From CAVQRB01 sp963715055 (GTDB lineage: Bacteria; Pseudomonadota; Alphaproteobacteria; Rhodobacterales; Rhodobacteraceae): a stretch of DNA of 64,000 nt. The position numbers and the translations under genes were made by a program. The DNA lies in the NCBI GenBank assembly GCA_963715055.1, contig CAVQRB010000001.1:1-64000 (forward strand), in the 5' to 3' direction. Every line of letters starts with the position of its first letter. The first letter of the stretch is position 1. A model generated the notes under the pieces. The model did not search any database. It saw nothing but the letters and a program-made list of their open reading frames with translations, and had not been told where the DNA came from. Of the stretch, positions 29,536 through 38,403 are shown piece by piece.

Positions 29536-30275
29536 AAGAGCTCCCTCAGCAAGAGCGCCGTGCCCGAGACCAGCGTCAGCCCGATGAGCAGGCGCAGGAA
29601 GAACGCGTCCGACAGGCGGCTGAATACGAAAAGACCGATCTGTGCCGCGATCATGGCGGTGGGCAGCGCCAGTGCGAGATTTATCAGGGTCCGTTCGTGA
29701 TAGGCGCCGTTCAGCGCCAGCATCACCGCCGTCAGAGCGAGAATGACCACGTTGTAGGGCTGCAGCACCGCGCGGATTTCCTGTTTCGGCCAGCCGCGCA
29801 TGGCGCACCACATTGTCGGCAGCGCACCGGAGAGCGAGGCCGCCCCACCGAGAACACCGCCCGCCAGCCCGACCGTCCCATCGATCAGCGGCGTTGAATG
29901 CGCGATGCGGGGCAGCTTGCCGCGAAAGGAAAAATACCCGCCGTAAAGGATCAGGAAAAAGGCGATCAGCAGCTTGAGCGCGCTCACATTGATCAGCTGC
30001 AGCGACCAGACGCCAAAGGGAATGCCGATGATGCCCGGAATGATGAACCGCAAAAGCCTTGGCGTATTCTCGAACATCGCCCGCCGGACGATCCAGACGC
30101 CTTGAAGCCCGCTGATGACGGAGAGCACGACCGTCACCGCCACGGCCTCGACCGGCGGCATCACCGTCAGGAAAAACCCAAGTGCGAAAAGCGCAGTTCC
30201 GAATCCGGCCAGCCCGTTGATGAACCCTCCTGCGGCAGCGCCAAGCAGGATGTAGTAGACTTCATTCCCCGTCAT
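29532..30275 (-). CDS. TauE/SafE family membrane permease
   Basis: This 247-residue polytopic protein has eight or so hydrophobic segments. The repeated family motifs are GGFINGLAGFGTALFALG near residue 16 and GLAGGVLGGAASLSGALP near residue 137. It overlaps both lysR (four bases, ATGA) and the enolase-family gene (four bases), so all three are translationally coupled. A substrate anion exporter or importer role in the operon's pathway is inference. It is the second TauE/SafE protein in the window. Confidence 0.85.
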   Translation of the reverse strand: MTGNEVYYILLGAAAGGFINGLAGFGTALFALGFFLTVMPPVEAVAVTVVLSVISGLQGVWIVRRAMFENTPRLLRFIIPGIIGIPFGVWSLQLINVSALKLLIAFFLILYGGYFSFRGKLPRIAHSTPLIDGTVGLAGGVLGGAASLSGALPTMWCAMRGWPKQEIRAVLQPYNVVILALTAVMLALNGAYHERTLINLALALPTAMIAAQIGLFVFSRLSDAFFLRLLIGLTLVSGTALLLRELL

Positions 30276-31177
30276 GAGCCTTTGCCGACCGGATCCTGAG
30301 CGCTCCCCCGCTCCACGGCACGCAGGCAGGCGCGGTGCATTTCGCTGAGCACGCGGGCACGCAGGCTGTCGCGGCGCATCACCAGACCGAGGCGTCGCAA
30401 GGGGGCGTCGGCCCCCAGCGAAATCCGCTTCAGTGGCAGGGCGTTCTGGGCCTCGACACAGGGCTTGGGCGCGAGCGACACGCCGAGGTTTGCATGGACC
30501 ATGCTCGATATCGCCTCCATGCCGTCGAGTTCCATGCTCTCGCGCACCCTGATCCCCTTGGTCTGGAGCCATGTCTCGATCATGTGGCCGACCACGGCCT
30601 CGCGGTTGAAGCGGATGAAGGGGCTCCGCGCCAGCAGCTCGTAGGGGTCATCACTTTTGGTCCCGATAGCCGCCAGCAGTTGCACCGGCTCCTCCGCGAC
30701 CAGTGCGAATTCCAGATCGGGCGAGAGTGTCTGCGGACGGGTCACAAGCGCTATGTCGAGCGCGCCGCGTTCCACTTGCGAGATCAATTGCGTCGAGAGG
30801 CCCGGGAAAAGCCGCACATGCGCCTGCGGATAGTCCTGCATCAGCAGCGAGATCGCCGAGGGCACCAGCGCCGTCAGCGTTGTGGGCAGGGCGCCGAGGG
30901 AAATCTCGCCGCTCAGCCCGGTATCGCCCAGCACCGAAGGCAGCAACTGGTCATAAGACCTCACGACCTCGCGCGCCCGGGCGACCAGCATCCGGCCCAG
31001 CGGCGTCAGCTCCGGCGTGCGCTTCGAGCGGTCGAAAAGCGCCACGCCCCAATTGGCTTCGAGCGCGCGCATCTGCTGGCTCACTGCGGCATGAGTGACG
31101 CAGACCGCATCCGCCGCGGCGCTGAAGGTCTTGTGGTCTTGAACTGCGATCAGCGTGCGCAGGTTGCGGATGGACAT
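30272..31177 (-). CDS. LysR family transcriptional regulator
   Basis: The 301-residue protein has the LysR winged helix at residues 2-60 (TFSAAADAVCVTHAAVSQQMRALE), followed by a PBP2-type effector domain. It is divergent from tctCBA and first in its own run of lysR-TauE-enolase-GST, so it probably controls both. The intergenic region of 145 bases has a T-N11-A inverted repeat, the usual LysR operator form. Confidence 0.93.
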   Translation of the reverse strand: MSIRNLRTLIAVQDHKTFSAAADAVCVTHAAVSQQMRALEANWGVALFDRSKRTPELTPLGRMLVARAREVVRSYDQLLPSVLGDTGLSGEISLGALPTTLTALVPSAISLLMQDYPQAHVRLFPGLSTQLISQVERGALDIALVTRPQTLSPDLEFALVAEEPVQLLAAIGTKSDDPYELLARSPFIRFNREAVVGHMIETWLQTKGIRVRESMELDGMEAISSMVHANLGVSLAPKPCVEAQNALPLKRISLGADAPLRRLGLVMRRDSLRARVLSEMHRACLRAVERGSAQDPVGKGS

Positions 31178-31205
31178 GGGCGTGCAGCCTTTGTGTTAGC
31201 TGATC

Positions 31206-31220
31206 TTACGAAAACTGTAA
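31206..31220. promoter_or_regulatory. candidate LysR operator
   Basis: TTAC-N7-GTAA forms a T-N11-A inverted repeat between lysR and tctC. The half-site TTACGAA recurs at 31254-31260, 48 bases away. This matches the recognition- and activation-site arrangement of LysR promoters. The surrounding sequence is AT-rich. Confidence 0.5.
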
Positions 31221-31322
31221 TATATTATTTCTTCTATAAAGCATGTCTTAAGGTTACGAATTGTCAAGGGCGCTGTCGGCTCGACCCGAGGTGGTCCGTA
31301 AAAGACATGCTGGGAGGAACAC

Positions 31323-32297
31323 ATGAACATCAGAACTTTGGGCGCGGCCTGCGCCATCACCCTTGGACTGTCCACGGCCGCCTTCGCGGAATACCCCGAA
31401 CGTGCCATCAACATGGTCATTCCCTATGGTGCCGGCGGTGCCACGGATATTTCGGCGCGCAATATCGCCGCTGCATTGGGCGAGGCGGTGGGCAAGCCGC
31501 TCATCATGGCCAATGTGACCGGCGCGGGCGGGGCCACGGGCTCGGTCGCGGTGCAGAACGCCAAGCCCGATGGCTACACGATGCTCTTTGCGCGCGTGGG
31601 TTCGCATTCGGTCAACCCGGCGATGAAGGCGACGCTGCCCTATACGCTCGACGATTTCCGCTTCGTGACGGTCTATGAAATCAACCCGGTGGCCTGTGCG
31701 GTAAGCCCGCAGTCAGGGATCACCTCGATGGATGATCTGATCGCCAAGGTGAATGAAGGCGGCGTGACCTATTCCTCTTCTGGCGTGGGCTCGCTCCTGC
31801 ACCTTGCGGCGGTGATGGTGCTTTCCGAGTTCGGCGTGGCCGATCCGCTGAACCAGACCACGCATATCCCGCAAAAAGGCGGCGGCGAGGCGGCGACGGC
31901 AGTACTGAACGGCACGGCGACTTTCCTCTGCACCAACACCTCGGCGATCAGCAACTTTGTCGCCAACCAGCAACTCGTACCGCTGATGGTCACCACCAAG
32001 GAGCCCGTTGCCGGGTTCGATGTGCCGACGGCTGCGGATCTCGGCAAGCCCGCCTTGCACCAGCTGGTTGGCTGGACCGGCATTGCCGGACCTGCGGGCC
32101 TGCCTGATGACGTGGCCGCGAAATGGGGCGAATGGATGAATGTCGCCGCTGCCGATCAGGGCTTTCTCGATCAGATGACCTCGCTCGGGTCGGTGATCGA
32201 GGTGATGTCGCCCGAGGATGCGAACAGCTTCATCCAGACGCAGTATGAGACCTTCAAGAAGCTCGTCGACGACCTCGGCATGCGGGTCGAAGGCTGA
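31323..32297 (+). CDS. TctC-type tripartite tricarboxylate transporter binding protein
   Basis: This 324-residue periplasmic solute-binding protein has a signal peptide ending FAEYPERAINMVIPYGAGG. That is the classic TctC start, with the following ATDISARNIAAALGEAVG. It captures a carboxylate for the TctAB membrane pair. The ligand is not known from sequence. AGGAGG-like GGGAGG lies upstream. A stem-loop follows the stop and precedes tctB. Confidence 0.92.
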   Translation: MNIRTLGAACAITLGLSTAAFAEYPERAINMVIPYGAGGATDISARNIAAALGEAVGKPLIMANVTGAGGATGSVAVQNAKPDGYTMLFARVGSHSVNPAMKATLPYTLDDFRFVTVYEINPVACAVSPQSGITSMDDLIAKVNEGGVTYSSSGVGSLLHLAAVMVLSEFGVADPLNQTTHIPQKGGGEAATAVLNGTATFLCTNTSAISNFVANQQLVPLMVTTKEPVAGFDVPTAADLGKPALHQLVGWTGIAGPAGLPDDVAAKWGEWMNVAAADQGFLDQMTSLGSVIEVMSPEDANSFIQTQYETFKKLVDDLGMRVEG

Positions 32298-32327
32298 GGG
32301 CGAGCGGACCGCTTGACAGACGACATG

Positions 32328-32357
32328 ACGCCGGGCTTCCTGTGGGCCCGGCGTTTT
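32328..32357 (+). terminator. intercistronic hairpin after tctC
   Basis: A 9-bp stem (ACGCCGGGC / GCCCGGCGT) has a nine-base loop and is followed by TTTT. Placed between tctC and tctB, it could reduce downstream transcription so that the binding protein is made in excess. Regulatory function is inferred. Confidence 0.65.
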
Positions 32358-32394
32358 CGACGGGGCACGTTATGATCCGGCAAGGGCAGAGCAG

Positions 32395-32886
32395 ATGACA
32401 GAGCGCCACCTTCAGCTTCGGCTCGGCATCTTCGCGGTGCTGGCCTCGGTGTTCCTGATCTTTTACGCCATTCCGGGCTGGGTGTCCTCGCCCAGCAATG
32501 TCCGCAACGTCGTGCTTTCCCCGCTCTTCTGGCCCTATGCGCTGGCCGGCTTCACCGCGCTGACCGGGCTTGGCCTTGTCGCGGCAGGTTTGCGCGCCTC
32601 CGAGGCCGGCGAGCCGCTCAACCCGCCGAGCGAGGATCCCGGCGCCGCCTGGACCCGACTGCTGGTCATGGCGGGGATCATGGGCGTGACGATGTTCCTG
32701 CTGCCGCGCCTCGGGATGGTGCTGACCTCCATGCTCGTCTTTGCAGCGACCGCCTTTCTGGTGCGCACGCGGCACCCCAAAACAGCGCTTGTGTGCGCCG
32801 TGGTCATTCCGCTGCTGCTTTACGCCTTCTTTGCCCATGTGGCCGGGGTTGCGATACCGCAGGGCGAAGTCCTGAGGCTGCCATGA
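32395..32886 (+). CDS. TctB-type small membrane subunit
   Basis: The 163-residue protein has four hydrophobic segments (LGIFAVLASVFLIFYA, LAGFTALTGLGLVAAGL, TRLLVMAGIMGVTMFLLP and others). It is the small membrane subunit of the tripartite tricarboxylate transporter. The start of the TctA gene overlaps its stop by four bases (ATGA). An attenuator-like hairpin lies upstream, between it and tctC. Confidence 0.88.
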   Translation: MTERHLQLRLGIFAVLASVFLIFYAIPGWVSSPSNVRNVVLSPLFWPYALAGFTALTGLGLVAAGLRASEAGEPLNPPSEDPGAAWTRLLVMAGIMGVTMFLLPRLGMVLTSMLVFAATAFLVRTRHPKTALVCAVVIPLLLYAFFAHVAGVAIPQGEVLRLP

Positions 32887-34397
32887 GTTTCATCGACAGC
32901 ATCTACGCGGGCCTCAGCCTTGTCGGCAACTTCGAGTCTTTCCTCGCACTTTTCATCGGCATCGTAGTGGGCGTCATCGGCGGCGCGATCCCCGGCATGT
33001 CGGCCACCATGGCGGTGGCACTGACGCTGCCCTTCACCTTCGCGCTGCAACCGATCACCGGCATCCTGCTGCTCCTCGGTGTCTACAAGGGCGGCATCTT
33101 CGGCGGCTCGATCCCTGCGATCCTGATCAAGACACCCGGCACACCCGCGTCATCGGCGACCATCCTCGACGGCTACCCGATGGCCGAGAAAGGCGAGGCG
33201 GGCCGGGCGCTCGGCATGGCGCTCTGGGCCTCCTGCACGGCGGATGTGATCTCCAACCTCGCTCTCATTCTCTTTGCCGGCTGGCTTGCGTCCTTTGCAT
33301 TGAACTTCGGGCCGCCGGAGTTCTTCACGCTGATCCTCTTTTCGCTCACCATCATTGCAGGTGTCTCCGGCGACAGCCTGCTGCGCGGGGCGCTCTCGGC
33401 GCTCCTTGGCCTGCTGCTGGCCACGATCGGGCTCGATCTGGTCTATGGCACCAACCGCTTCACCTTTGGTGATCCCAACATGATGGGCGGGCTCAACTTC
33501 ATCGCCGTGCTGATCGGGCTCTTCGCGCTGCCGGAAATCCTCGCGATGGTCTGGCATCCGACGGGCCATGTGGGCAAGGCGCGCAGTCTGGGCAAGAACT
33601 GGGTCACCTTCGCCGACTACAAGGCGTGCTTCAAATCCATCGTACGCGGCAGCTTCATCGGCGTCTTTCTGGGCTCGATCCCGGGCATCGGTGCCGCTCC
33701 GTCGGCCTTTCTGAGCTACTCCGAGGCACGGCGCACCTCGAAGAACAAGGCCAACTTCGGCAAGGGCGAGATCGAAGGCGTTGCCGCCGCCGAAGCAGGC
33801 AACAACGGTGTCGCTGGCGCCACGCTCATACCGCTGCTGGCGCTCGGCGTGCCGGGTGACGTCATCACCGCCATCATCATCGGCGCCTTCATGATCCACG
33901 GGCTGCAACCCGGTCCGATGATGTTCATCCTCAACGTCGACATCATCTACGGCCTTTTCATCGGCCTGATCGTCAGCTCCGTCTTTCTTTTCCTCGTGGG
34001 TTCCGTCGCCATCCGCGGCTTCAAATACGTGGCGGACGTGCCCAAACGCATCCTCGTGCCGGCGGTGCTGATCCTGTGCATCTACGGCGTTTTTGCTGTC
34101 AACAACAACATCTTCGACGTGGGCGTGATGTTCGTCATGGGCTGGGTCGGCTATGCCATGGCGCGCTGCCACATCCCGGCGGCCCCCTTCCTGATCGCCT
34201 TCATCCTTGGGCCGCTTCTGGAGGACAACTTCCGGCAGTCCATGCTGATGTCGGGCAGCGATCCGCTGATCCTTGCACGCGGGCCGATCACCTGGTTCTT
34301 CTGGGTGCTCACGATCATTACCGTCATCGCCATCATCCGGGCCGGCGTGCGCGCCACCCGAGGCACACCCTTCATTCCACCCGAAATGAAAGGATAA
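32883..34397 (+). CDS. TctA-type large membrane subunit
   Basis: The 504-residue permease has about 12 transmembrane segments. The TctA signatures are GAIPGMSATMAVALTLPFTF near residue 32 and TPGTPASSATILDGYPM near residue 85. GVAGATLIPLLALGVPGDV follows in the second half. It completes a tctCBA transporter that lies opposite the LysR island. There is no frame disturbance. Confidence 0.94.
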   Translation: MSFIDSIYAGLSLVGNFESFLALFIGIVVGVIGGAIPGMSATMAVALTLPFTFALQPITGILLLLGVYKGGIFGGSIPAILIKTPGTPASSATILDGYPMAEKGEAGRALGMALWASCTADVISNLALILFAGWLASFALNFGPPEFFTLILFSLTIIAGVSGDSLLRGALSALLGLLLATIGLDLVYGTNRFTFGDPNMMGGLNFIAVLIGLFALPEILAMVWHPTGHVGKARSLGKNWVTFADYKACFKSIVRGSFIGVFLGSIPGIGAAPSAFLSYSEARRTSKNKANFGKGEIEGVAAAEAGNNGVAGATLIPLLALGVPGDVITAIIIGAFMIHGLQPGPMMFILNVDIIYGLFIGLIVSSVFLFLVGSVAIRGFKYVADVPKRILVPAVLILCIYGVFAVNNNIFDVGVMFVMGWVGYAMARCHIPAAPFLIAFILGPLLEDNFRQSMLMSGSDPLILARGPITWFFWVLTIITVIAIIRAGVRATRGTPFIPPEMKG

Positions 34398-34563
34398 GGT
34401 CCAGGCTTGCGAAGCGCGGTTCAGGTGCGATGACCTTTGCAGTCTGTCGCCGCCTTGCGATTTTCGCGATATTCCGGGCAGAAGCGATTGCAGCCCAATG
34501 GTCTCTGCGCTACCCGTTGATGCCAATTCCCGAAATCCTGCCGCGCATGGGCCAATCCGAGAC

Positions 34564-35269
34564 ATGAATGACATCTTCGAAGGCTTGCGCGCCGCATTCT
34601 GGCTGGTGATCACGGGCGATCCGGACCTTGTGGAGATCAGCCTGCGGTCGTTGCAGGTGAGCCTGAGCGCGCTGGTGATCGCCTGCGCGATCGCGATACC
34701 CTTGGGAACGGTCCTCGCCATCCGCCGCTTCCGCTATCGTCGCTTGACGATTTCGCTCCTGAATTCGCTCATGGGCTTGCCGCCGGTGGTCGTGGGCCTG
34801 ATCGTCTATATCCTCTTGTCGCGCTCGGGCCCGTTCGGCGTGCTTGGGCTCCTTTTCACGCCGACGGCGATGATCATCGCGCAGGTGATCATCATCACGC
34901 CGCTCATTGCCTCGATCACCCATCAGGCCATGCGCGAGCTTTGGGCCGAGTATCACGACCTGCTGATCTCGCTGAACACCTCAAGCCGGCAGCGGATCCG
35001 GACCCTGATCTGGGACGGACGGCGCAACCTGCTGACCGCGGCACTTGCGGGCTTCGGTCGCGCCATCGGCGAGGTCGGCGCGATCATGATCGTGGGCGGC
35101 AATATCGACAATGCGACGCGCGTGCTGACCACGGCCATCGCGCTCGAGACCGGCAAAGGGCGACTTTGCGTTGGCGCTGGCGCTTGGCTTCGTGCTGATC
35201 GCGCTGGCCATCCTGATCAACATCGCGATCCACTGGCTGTCGCGAACCGAGCAGGAGGGCACCTGGTGA
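34564..35269 (+). pseudogene. tupB: tungstate ABC transporter permease, one-base frameshift near 3' end
   Basis: This is the membrane subunit of a TupABC tungstate/molybdate importer. The permease frame opens at MNDIFEGLRAAFWLV (34564). The ABC-permease coupling loop is EYHDLLISLNTSSRQR, then GRAIGEVGAIMIVGGNI. After GKG at about 35158 the frame must shift by one base: the alternative frame reads DFALALALGFVLIALAIL and ends in a stop at 35267-35269 that overlaps the tupC GTG. An extra G in AAAGGGC (expected AAAGGC) explains it. As written, translation instead runs in frame through into tupC. It may be a sequencing error or a real fusion. Confidence 0.8.
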
Positions 35270-35979
35270 CGCCGATCCTGCCCTTGACCCTTGAGGATGT
35301 CTCCGTGACGCGCCGCGGCAAGCGTCTGATCGGGCCGGTGAGCCTCACGCTGGGCACAAGCGGGCTCACGATGATCATGGGGCCGAACGGCAGCGGCAAG
35401 ACGACCCTGCTGAAGGTCATGCACGGTGTCGAGCGCGTGAGCCGCGGCGCGGTGACATGGGCCGTGCCGGACAAGGAAGCGCGGCACAGCCAGAGCTATG
35501 TCTTCCAGTCGCCGATCATGCTGCGCCGGACGGTCGCGGAAAATCTGCGCTTCCCGCTCGAACTGGAGGGCCGCCCGCGGGCCGAGATCGGCCAGGCGGC
35601 GGTGGCCTGGCTCGAGCGCATCGGGCTCTCGGACAAGGCCAAGCTGGCAGCGACGCGCCTTTCGGGTGGCGAGAAACAGCGTCTGGCGCTCGCACGGGCC
35701 CTGATCCGGCGACCGCAGGTGCTTTTTCTCGATGAGCCTTGCGCGAACCTCGACGGGGCATCGACCCATGCCATCGAAACGCTGCTGCGGGAGGAGTTGC
35801 GCGCCGGCACGCGCATCGTCATGACGACCCATAATCTGGGGCAGGCAAGGCGTCTTGCCAGTGACGCGCTTTTCATGCTGCATGGACGGGTACACGAATC
35901 CGGTGCGGCGCAAGACTTTTTCGACCGACCGCAAAGCACTGAACTCAAGGCCTTCTTCAGAGGAGATATCATCAGATGA
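35266..35979 (+). CDS. tupC: tungstate ABC transporter ATP-binding protein
   Basis: The 237-residue ATPase has Walker A GPNGSGKTT (residues 39-47), the signature LSGGEKQRLALARAL, Walker B LFLDEPC and the switch His in MTTHN. It energises the TupB permease. The GTG start at 35266 overlaps the expected tupB stop (GTGA), supporting the gene pair. Because of the frameshift in tupB, the frame here is open upstream all the way to 34498. Its stop overlaps the tupA start. Confidence 0.88.
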   Translation: MTPILPLTLEDVSVTRRGKRLIGPVSLTLGTSGLTMIMGPNGSGKTTLLKVMHGVERVSRGAVTWAVPDKEARHSQSYVFQSPIMLRRTVAENLRFPLELEGRPRAEIGQAAVAWLERIGLSDKAKLAATRLSGGEKQRLALARALIRRPQVLFLDEPCANLDGASTHAIETLLREELRAGTRIVMTTHNLGQARRLASDALFMLHGRVHESGAAQDFFDRPQSTELKAFFRGDIIR

Positions 35980-36782
35980 TCAGACGTGTTCTTGCCGTTG
36001 CAGTGGCCGCCCTGATGGCAGGTACTGCCTTTGCCGAGGAATTCAAACTTGCGGTCACGACCTCCTTCGAGAACTCGGGGCTGGCCGAAGTGCTGCTGCC
36101 CGCGATCAAGGAAGATCTCCAGGTCGATGTGCAGCTTCTGGTCGTGGGCACCGGGCAGGCGCTGCGTCTGGGCGAGGCAGGGGATGTGGACGCCATCCTC
36201 GTGCACTCCAAGGCCGCGGAGGAGAAATTCGTGGCCGATGGCTATGGCACCCATCGCCGCGAGATCATGTACAACGACTTCATCCTGATCGGGCCGAAAG
36301 AGGATCCCGCCGCAATTGCAACGGCCGCGACAGCGACGCAGGCCTTGCAGATGATCGCCGCGGCGGAGGCCGCCTTCGTCAGCCGGGGCGATGACAGCGG
36401 CACGCACAAGATGGAACTGGCGCTCTGGCAGGGCGCCGACCTCGAGCCTGCGGGTTTTGACATCTGGTACAGCGCCACCGGCTCCGGCATGGGCGCGGCC
36501 CTGAACACCGCCGCAGGACTTGATGCCTATATCCTCGCGGACCGGGCGAGCTGGCTCAATTTCGGAAACCCTGCCAATCTGACGCTGCTCTTCGAAGGCG
36601 ATCCGGCGCTCTTCAACCAATACGCCTTCCTGCCGGTGAATGTGGAAAAACACCCGCATGTGCGCGCCGATCTTGCGGCAAAGCTGGAAGACTGGCTGAC
36701 GGGCGAGCGGGCCATGAACCTGATCAACGGCTATGCCATCAAGGGTCAGCCTCTCTTTACCTTCAACGCCAAGCCGGAGTGA
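35976..36782 (+). CDS. tupA: tungstate-binding protein
   Basis: This 268-residue periplasmic binding protein has a signal peptide MIRRVLAVAVAALMAGTAFA. The TupA-type ligand pocket motifs are KLAVTTSFENSGL, VVGTGQALRLGEAGDVDAILVHS and SRGDDSGTHKMELALW. It binds tungstate or molybdate. The ATG overlaps the tupC stop. The gene order tupB-tupC-tupA is intact apart from the tupB frameshift. Its 3' end is duplicated 1.8 kb downstream. Confidence 0.92.
   Translation: MIRRVLAVAVAALMAGTAFAEEFKLAVTTSFENSGLAEVLLPAIKEDLQVDVQLLVVGTGQALRLGEAGDVDAILVHSKAAEEKFVADGYGTHRREIMYNDFILIGPKEDPAAIATAATATQALQMIAAAEAAFVSRGDDSGTHKMELALWQGADLEPAGFDIWYSATGSGMGAALNTAAGLDAYILADRASWLNFGNPANLTLLFEGDPALFNQYAFLPVNVEKHPHVRADLAAKLEDWLTGERAMNLINGYAIKGQPLFTFNAKPE
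36597..36782 (+). repeat. copy 1 of duplicated tupA 3' segment
   Basis: These last 186 bases of tupA match 38404-38589 with about 24 differences by hand count (about 87% identity), with no gaps. They encode the C-terminal region around KLEDWLTGERAMNLINGYAIK. Confidence 0.85.
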
Positions 36783-37193
36783 CTTCAGGGTCTTGGCGCG
36801 CGATCATTTTGACGAAGTGCCAAGGCAGATATGTGAACGAAGGCGACCTCAATCATTTCTGCAGCAGCGGTTGGAAATGACAGGTTGCGGACCTTCGCTG
36901 CGTGATGCAGCAAGCCGGGTCTGCGGACGAAGCCGACTTGCGCACCTTCGGCTACTGCCGACGCAGCATTTGCTCGCATGTGCGGCACGCTCATCGCTGC
37001 TGCGCGGTGGATGTCTCCGGATCGGTCATTCGAAGGCTGCCTTTTGACCCGTGCCGAGATCCGGGTTTCGTTACCACTGCGCCCGAGAATCTAGACGCGG
37101 GACGGAGCGGACTTGTGCACCTTTGGCTATGGCAAACGCAGCATTTGTTTGCCCCTGCGGCATCCCAGTCCCATGATCTGGCCCAGGTCGCAA
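36783..37193. other. non-coding region with imperfect repeats
   Basis: About 410 bases with no gene. Two 50-base segments (36936-36985 and 37111-37160) resemble each other at roughly 78% (ACTTGCGCACCTTCGGCTA versus ACTTGTGCACCTTTGGCTA). Both end in CAGCATTTG plus TGCGG. This looks like degenerate intergenic repeat material upstream of decayed genes. Confidence 0.5.
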
Positions 37194-37585
37194 AAGCGGT
37201 CATTCGCCTACGGGCCATTGCATCCCGATGCGATGCTCAGTCCACGTGTCGCCCCGCAGTTGATCGGTCTTGGGTTGCTTGAAGCTATTCCAACCGCCGA
37301 CATACTGGCTTTGGCTGACCCGAATGACGCTGATGGCGATGGCATCTCGGGCCGACCCAACATCGTTCGGTCGGTTGAGTTCGATCAACCCATGCTCGGT
37401 TCGGCTTGAAGGCCGGAATGCCGACGGTCAAAGAGCAATCGGCCGGTGCTCTCGCCGGAGACATCGGCATTTCCAGCCCTCTCTTCCCTACTGCATGGAG
37501 TGAATGCGGCGAGGCCCAGCCGCACCGCGACGCTGTGGTCGACATGCCACCCGAGGACCGCCGGGCTCTTATCGATTTCCTGTAG
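37194..37585 (+). pseudogene. di-heme oxidoreductase (DHOR/DUF1111) remnant
   Basis: In one frame, YGPLHPDAMLSPRVAPQLIG then ILALADPNDADGDGISGR matches the middle of DHOR-family (DUF1111) proteins. After MLGS the frame breaks near 37403. It resumes with KAGMPTVKEQSAGALAGDI and SPLFPTAWSECGEAQ. It then jumps, at GEAQ, straight to the family's C-terminal ending MPPEDRRALIDFL and a stop. So the N-terminus is missing, there is a frameshift, and an internal segment is deleted at a short repeat. It lies 6 bases before an imelysin remnant, the usual partner in iron-regulated operons. Confidence 0.75.
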
Positions 37586-37590
37586 AGTCC

Positions 37591-38403
37591 ATGATGCGCG
37601 GTCTATTGCTTTCGATCCTCGTATTCGCTGCGTCCCCACGCGCCGCCGATGACGTCGACATCAAGGCCTTCGTCGAGGGCCATATCCTTCCGGGCTACCA
37701 AGCATTCGCTACCGAGCCGCCGACTTGGCCGAAAGTGCCGTAGAGGACTGTACCTATGCAAACCCGGCGCTAGTCCAAGCCTATATCGACGCACTTGATG
37801 CCTGGGTGAGCGTGAGCCACCTGCGATTTGGCCCTTCGGAACAAGACGACCGGGCGCTTGCTTTGGCGTTTTGGCCCAACCCCAGAGGATCGACGCCCAA
37901 GGGCCTCTCGGCATTCATGGGCGCGGAAGACCCCGCCGTCGCAGGCCCCGATGAATTCGCAACGGTCTCGGTAGCGGCCCGAAGTCTTTATGCTTTGGAG
38001 TATCTCCTGTTCGACCCACAGGTCTCAAGCACTGAAAACCCGGCCTACCGCTGTAGTCTTATCCAAGCCGTGACCAATAACATTTCGTCCAATGCCGAGG
38101 CCATTCTGGCTGGTTGGCAGGGCGGGTAAGGCGATCTGATGTCAAACCCGGGTAACAATGCTACCGAACACAAGCCGAAGCCGCCCAGCAGCTACTCACC
38201 GCCCTTTCAACTGGACTGGAGTTCACACCGCAAACTCGCCTTGGCCGCCCGATGGGAACCTTTGACCGTCCCCGGCCAGACCATGCCGAAGCCAGAAGGT
38301 CAGGGCGGTCCCTTCGTCATGTCATCTGGTCGCTCAGAGCGACGCGAGACTTGGCCGGGTTCATCTCGATGAATAATGCGCAAGTCGATATGGCATTCGA
38401 GAC
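37591..38403 (+). pseudogene. imelysin-family (peptidase M75-like) remnant
   Basis: The signal peptide MMRGLLLSILVFAASPRAA and DIKAFVEGHILPGYQAFAT begin a typical imelysin. Then a one-base loss near 37720 changes the frame. The next part (AVEDCTYANPALVQAYIDA, LRFGPSEQDDRALALAFWP, VSVAARSLYALEYLLFDP) is clearly imelysin. A TAA at 38127-38129 replaces an expected Tyr codon, another base is lost near 38162, and the rest (EAAQQLLTALSTGLEF, LGRPMGTFDRPRP) lies in a third frame. The ending merges into a tupA fragment. Imelysins are iron-responsive periplasmic proteins; this one cannot be made. Confidence 0.85.

Noticed and set aside
33150..34721. 523-codon frame on the minus strand opposite tctA
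   Set aside because: Antisense to a complete TctA protein. Composition is charged and repetitive, without domain signals.
35150..35165. Programmed ribosomal frameshift in tupB
   Set aside because: The required shift is +1 and there is no known slippery site or downstream structure that I can see; error or mutation is more likely.
34498..35979. A single 493-residue fused permease-ATPase (TupBC)
   Set aside because: The join contains a stretch that resembles no membrane helix, while the neighbouring frame restores the normal TupB end and the GTGA overlap. A one-base insertion is the simpler reading.
36940..37160. CRISPR-like or short regular repeats
   Set aside because: Only two imperfect copies, irregular spacing and low identity; no array is present in the window.
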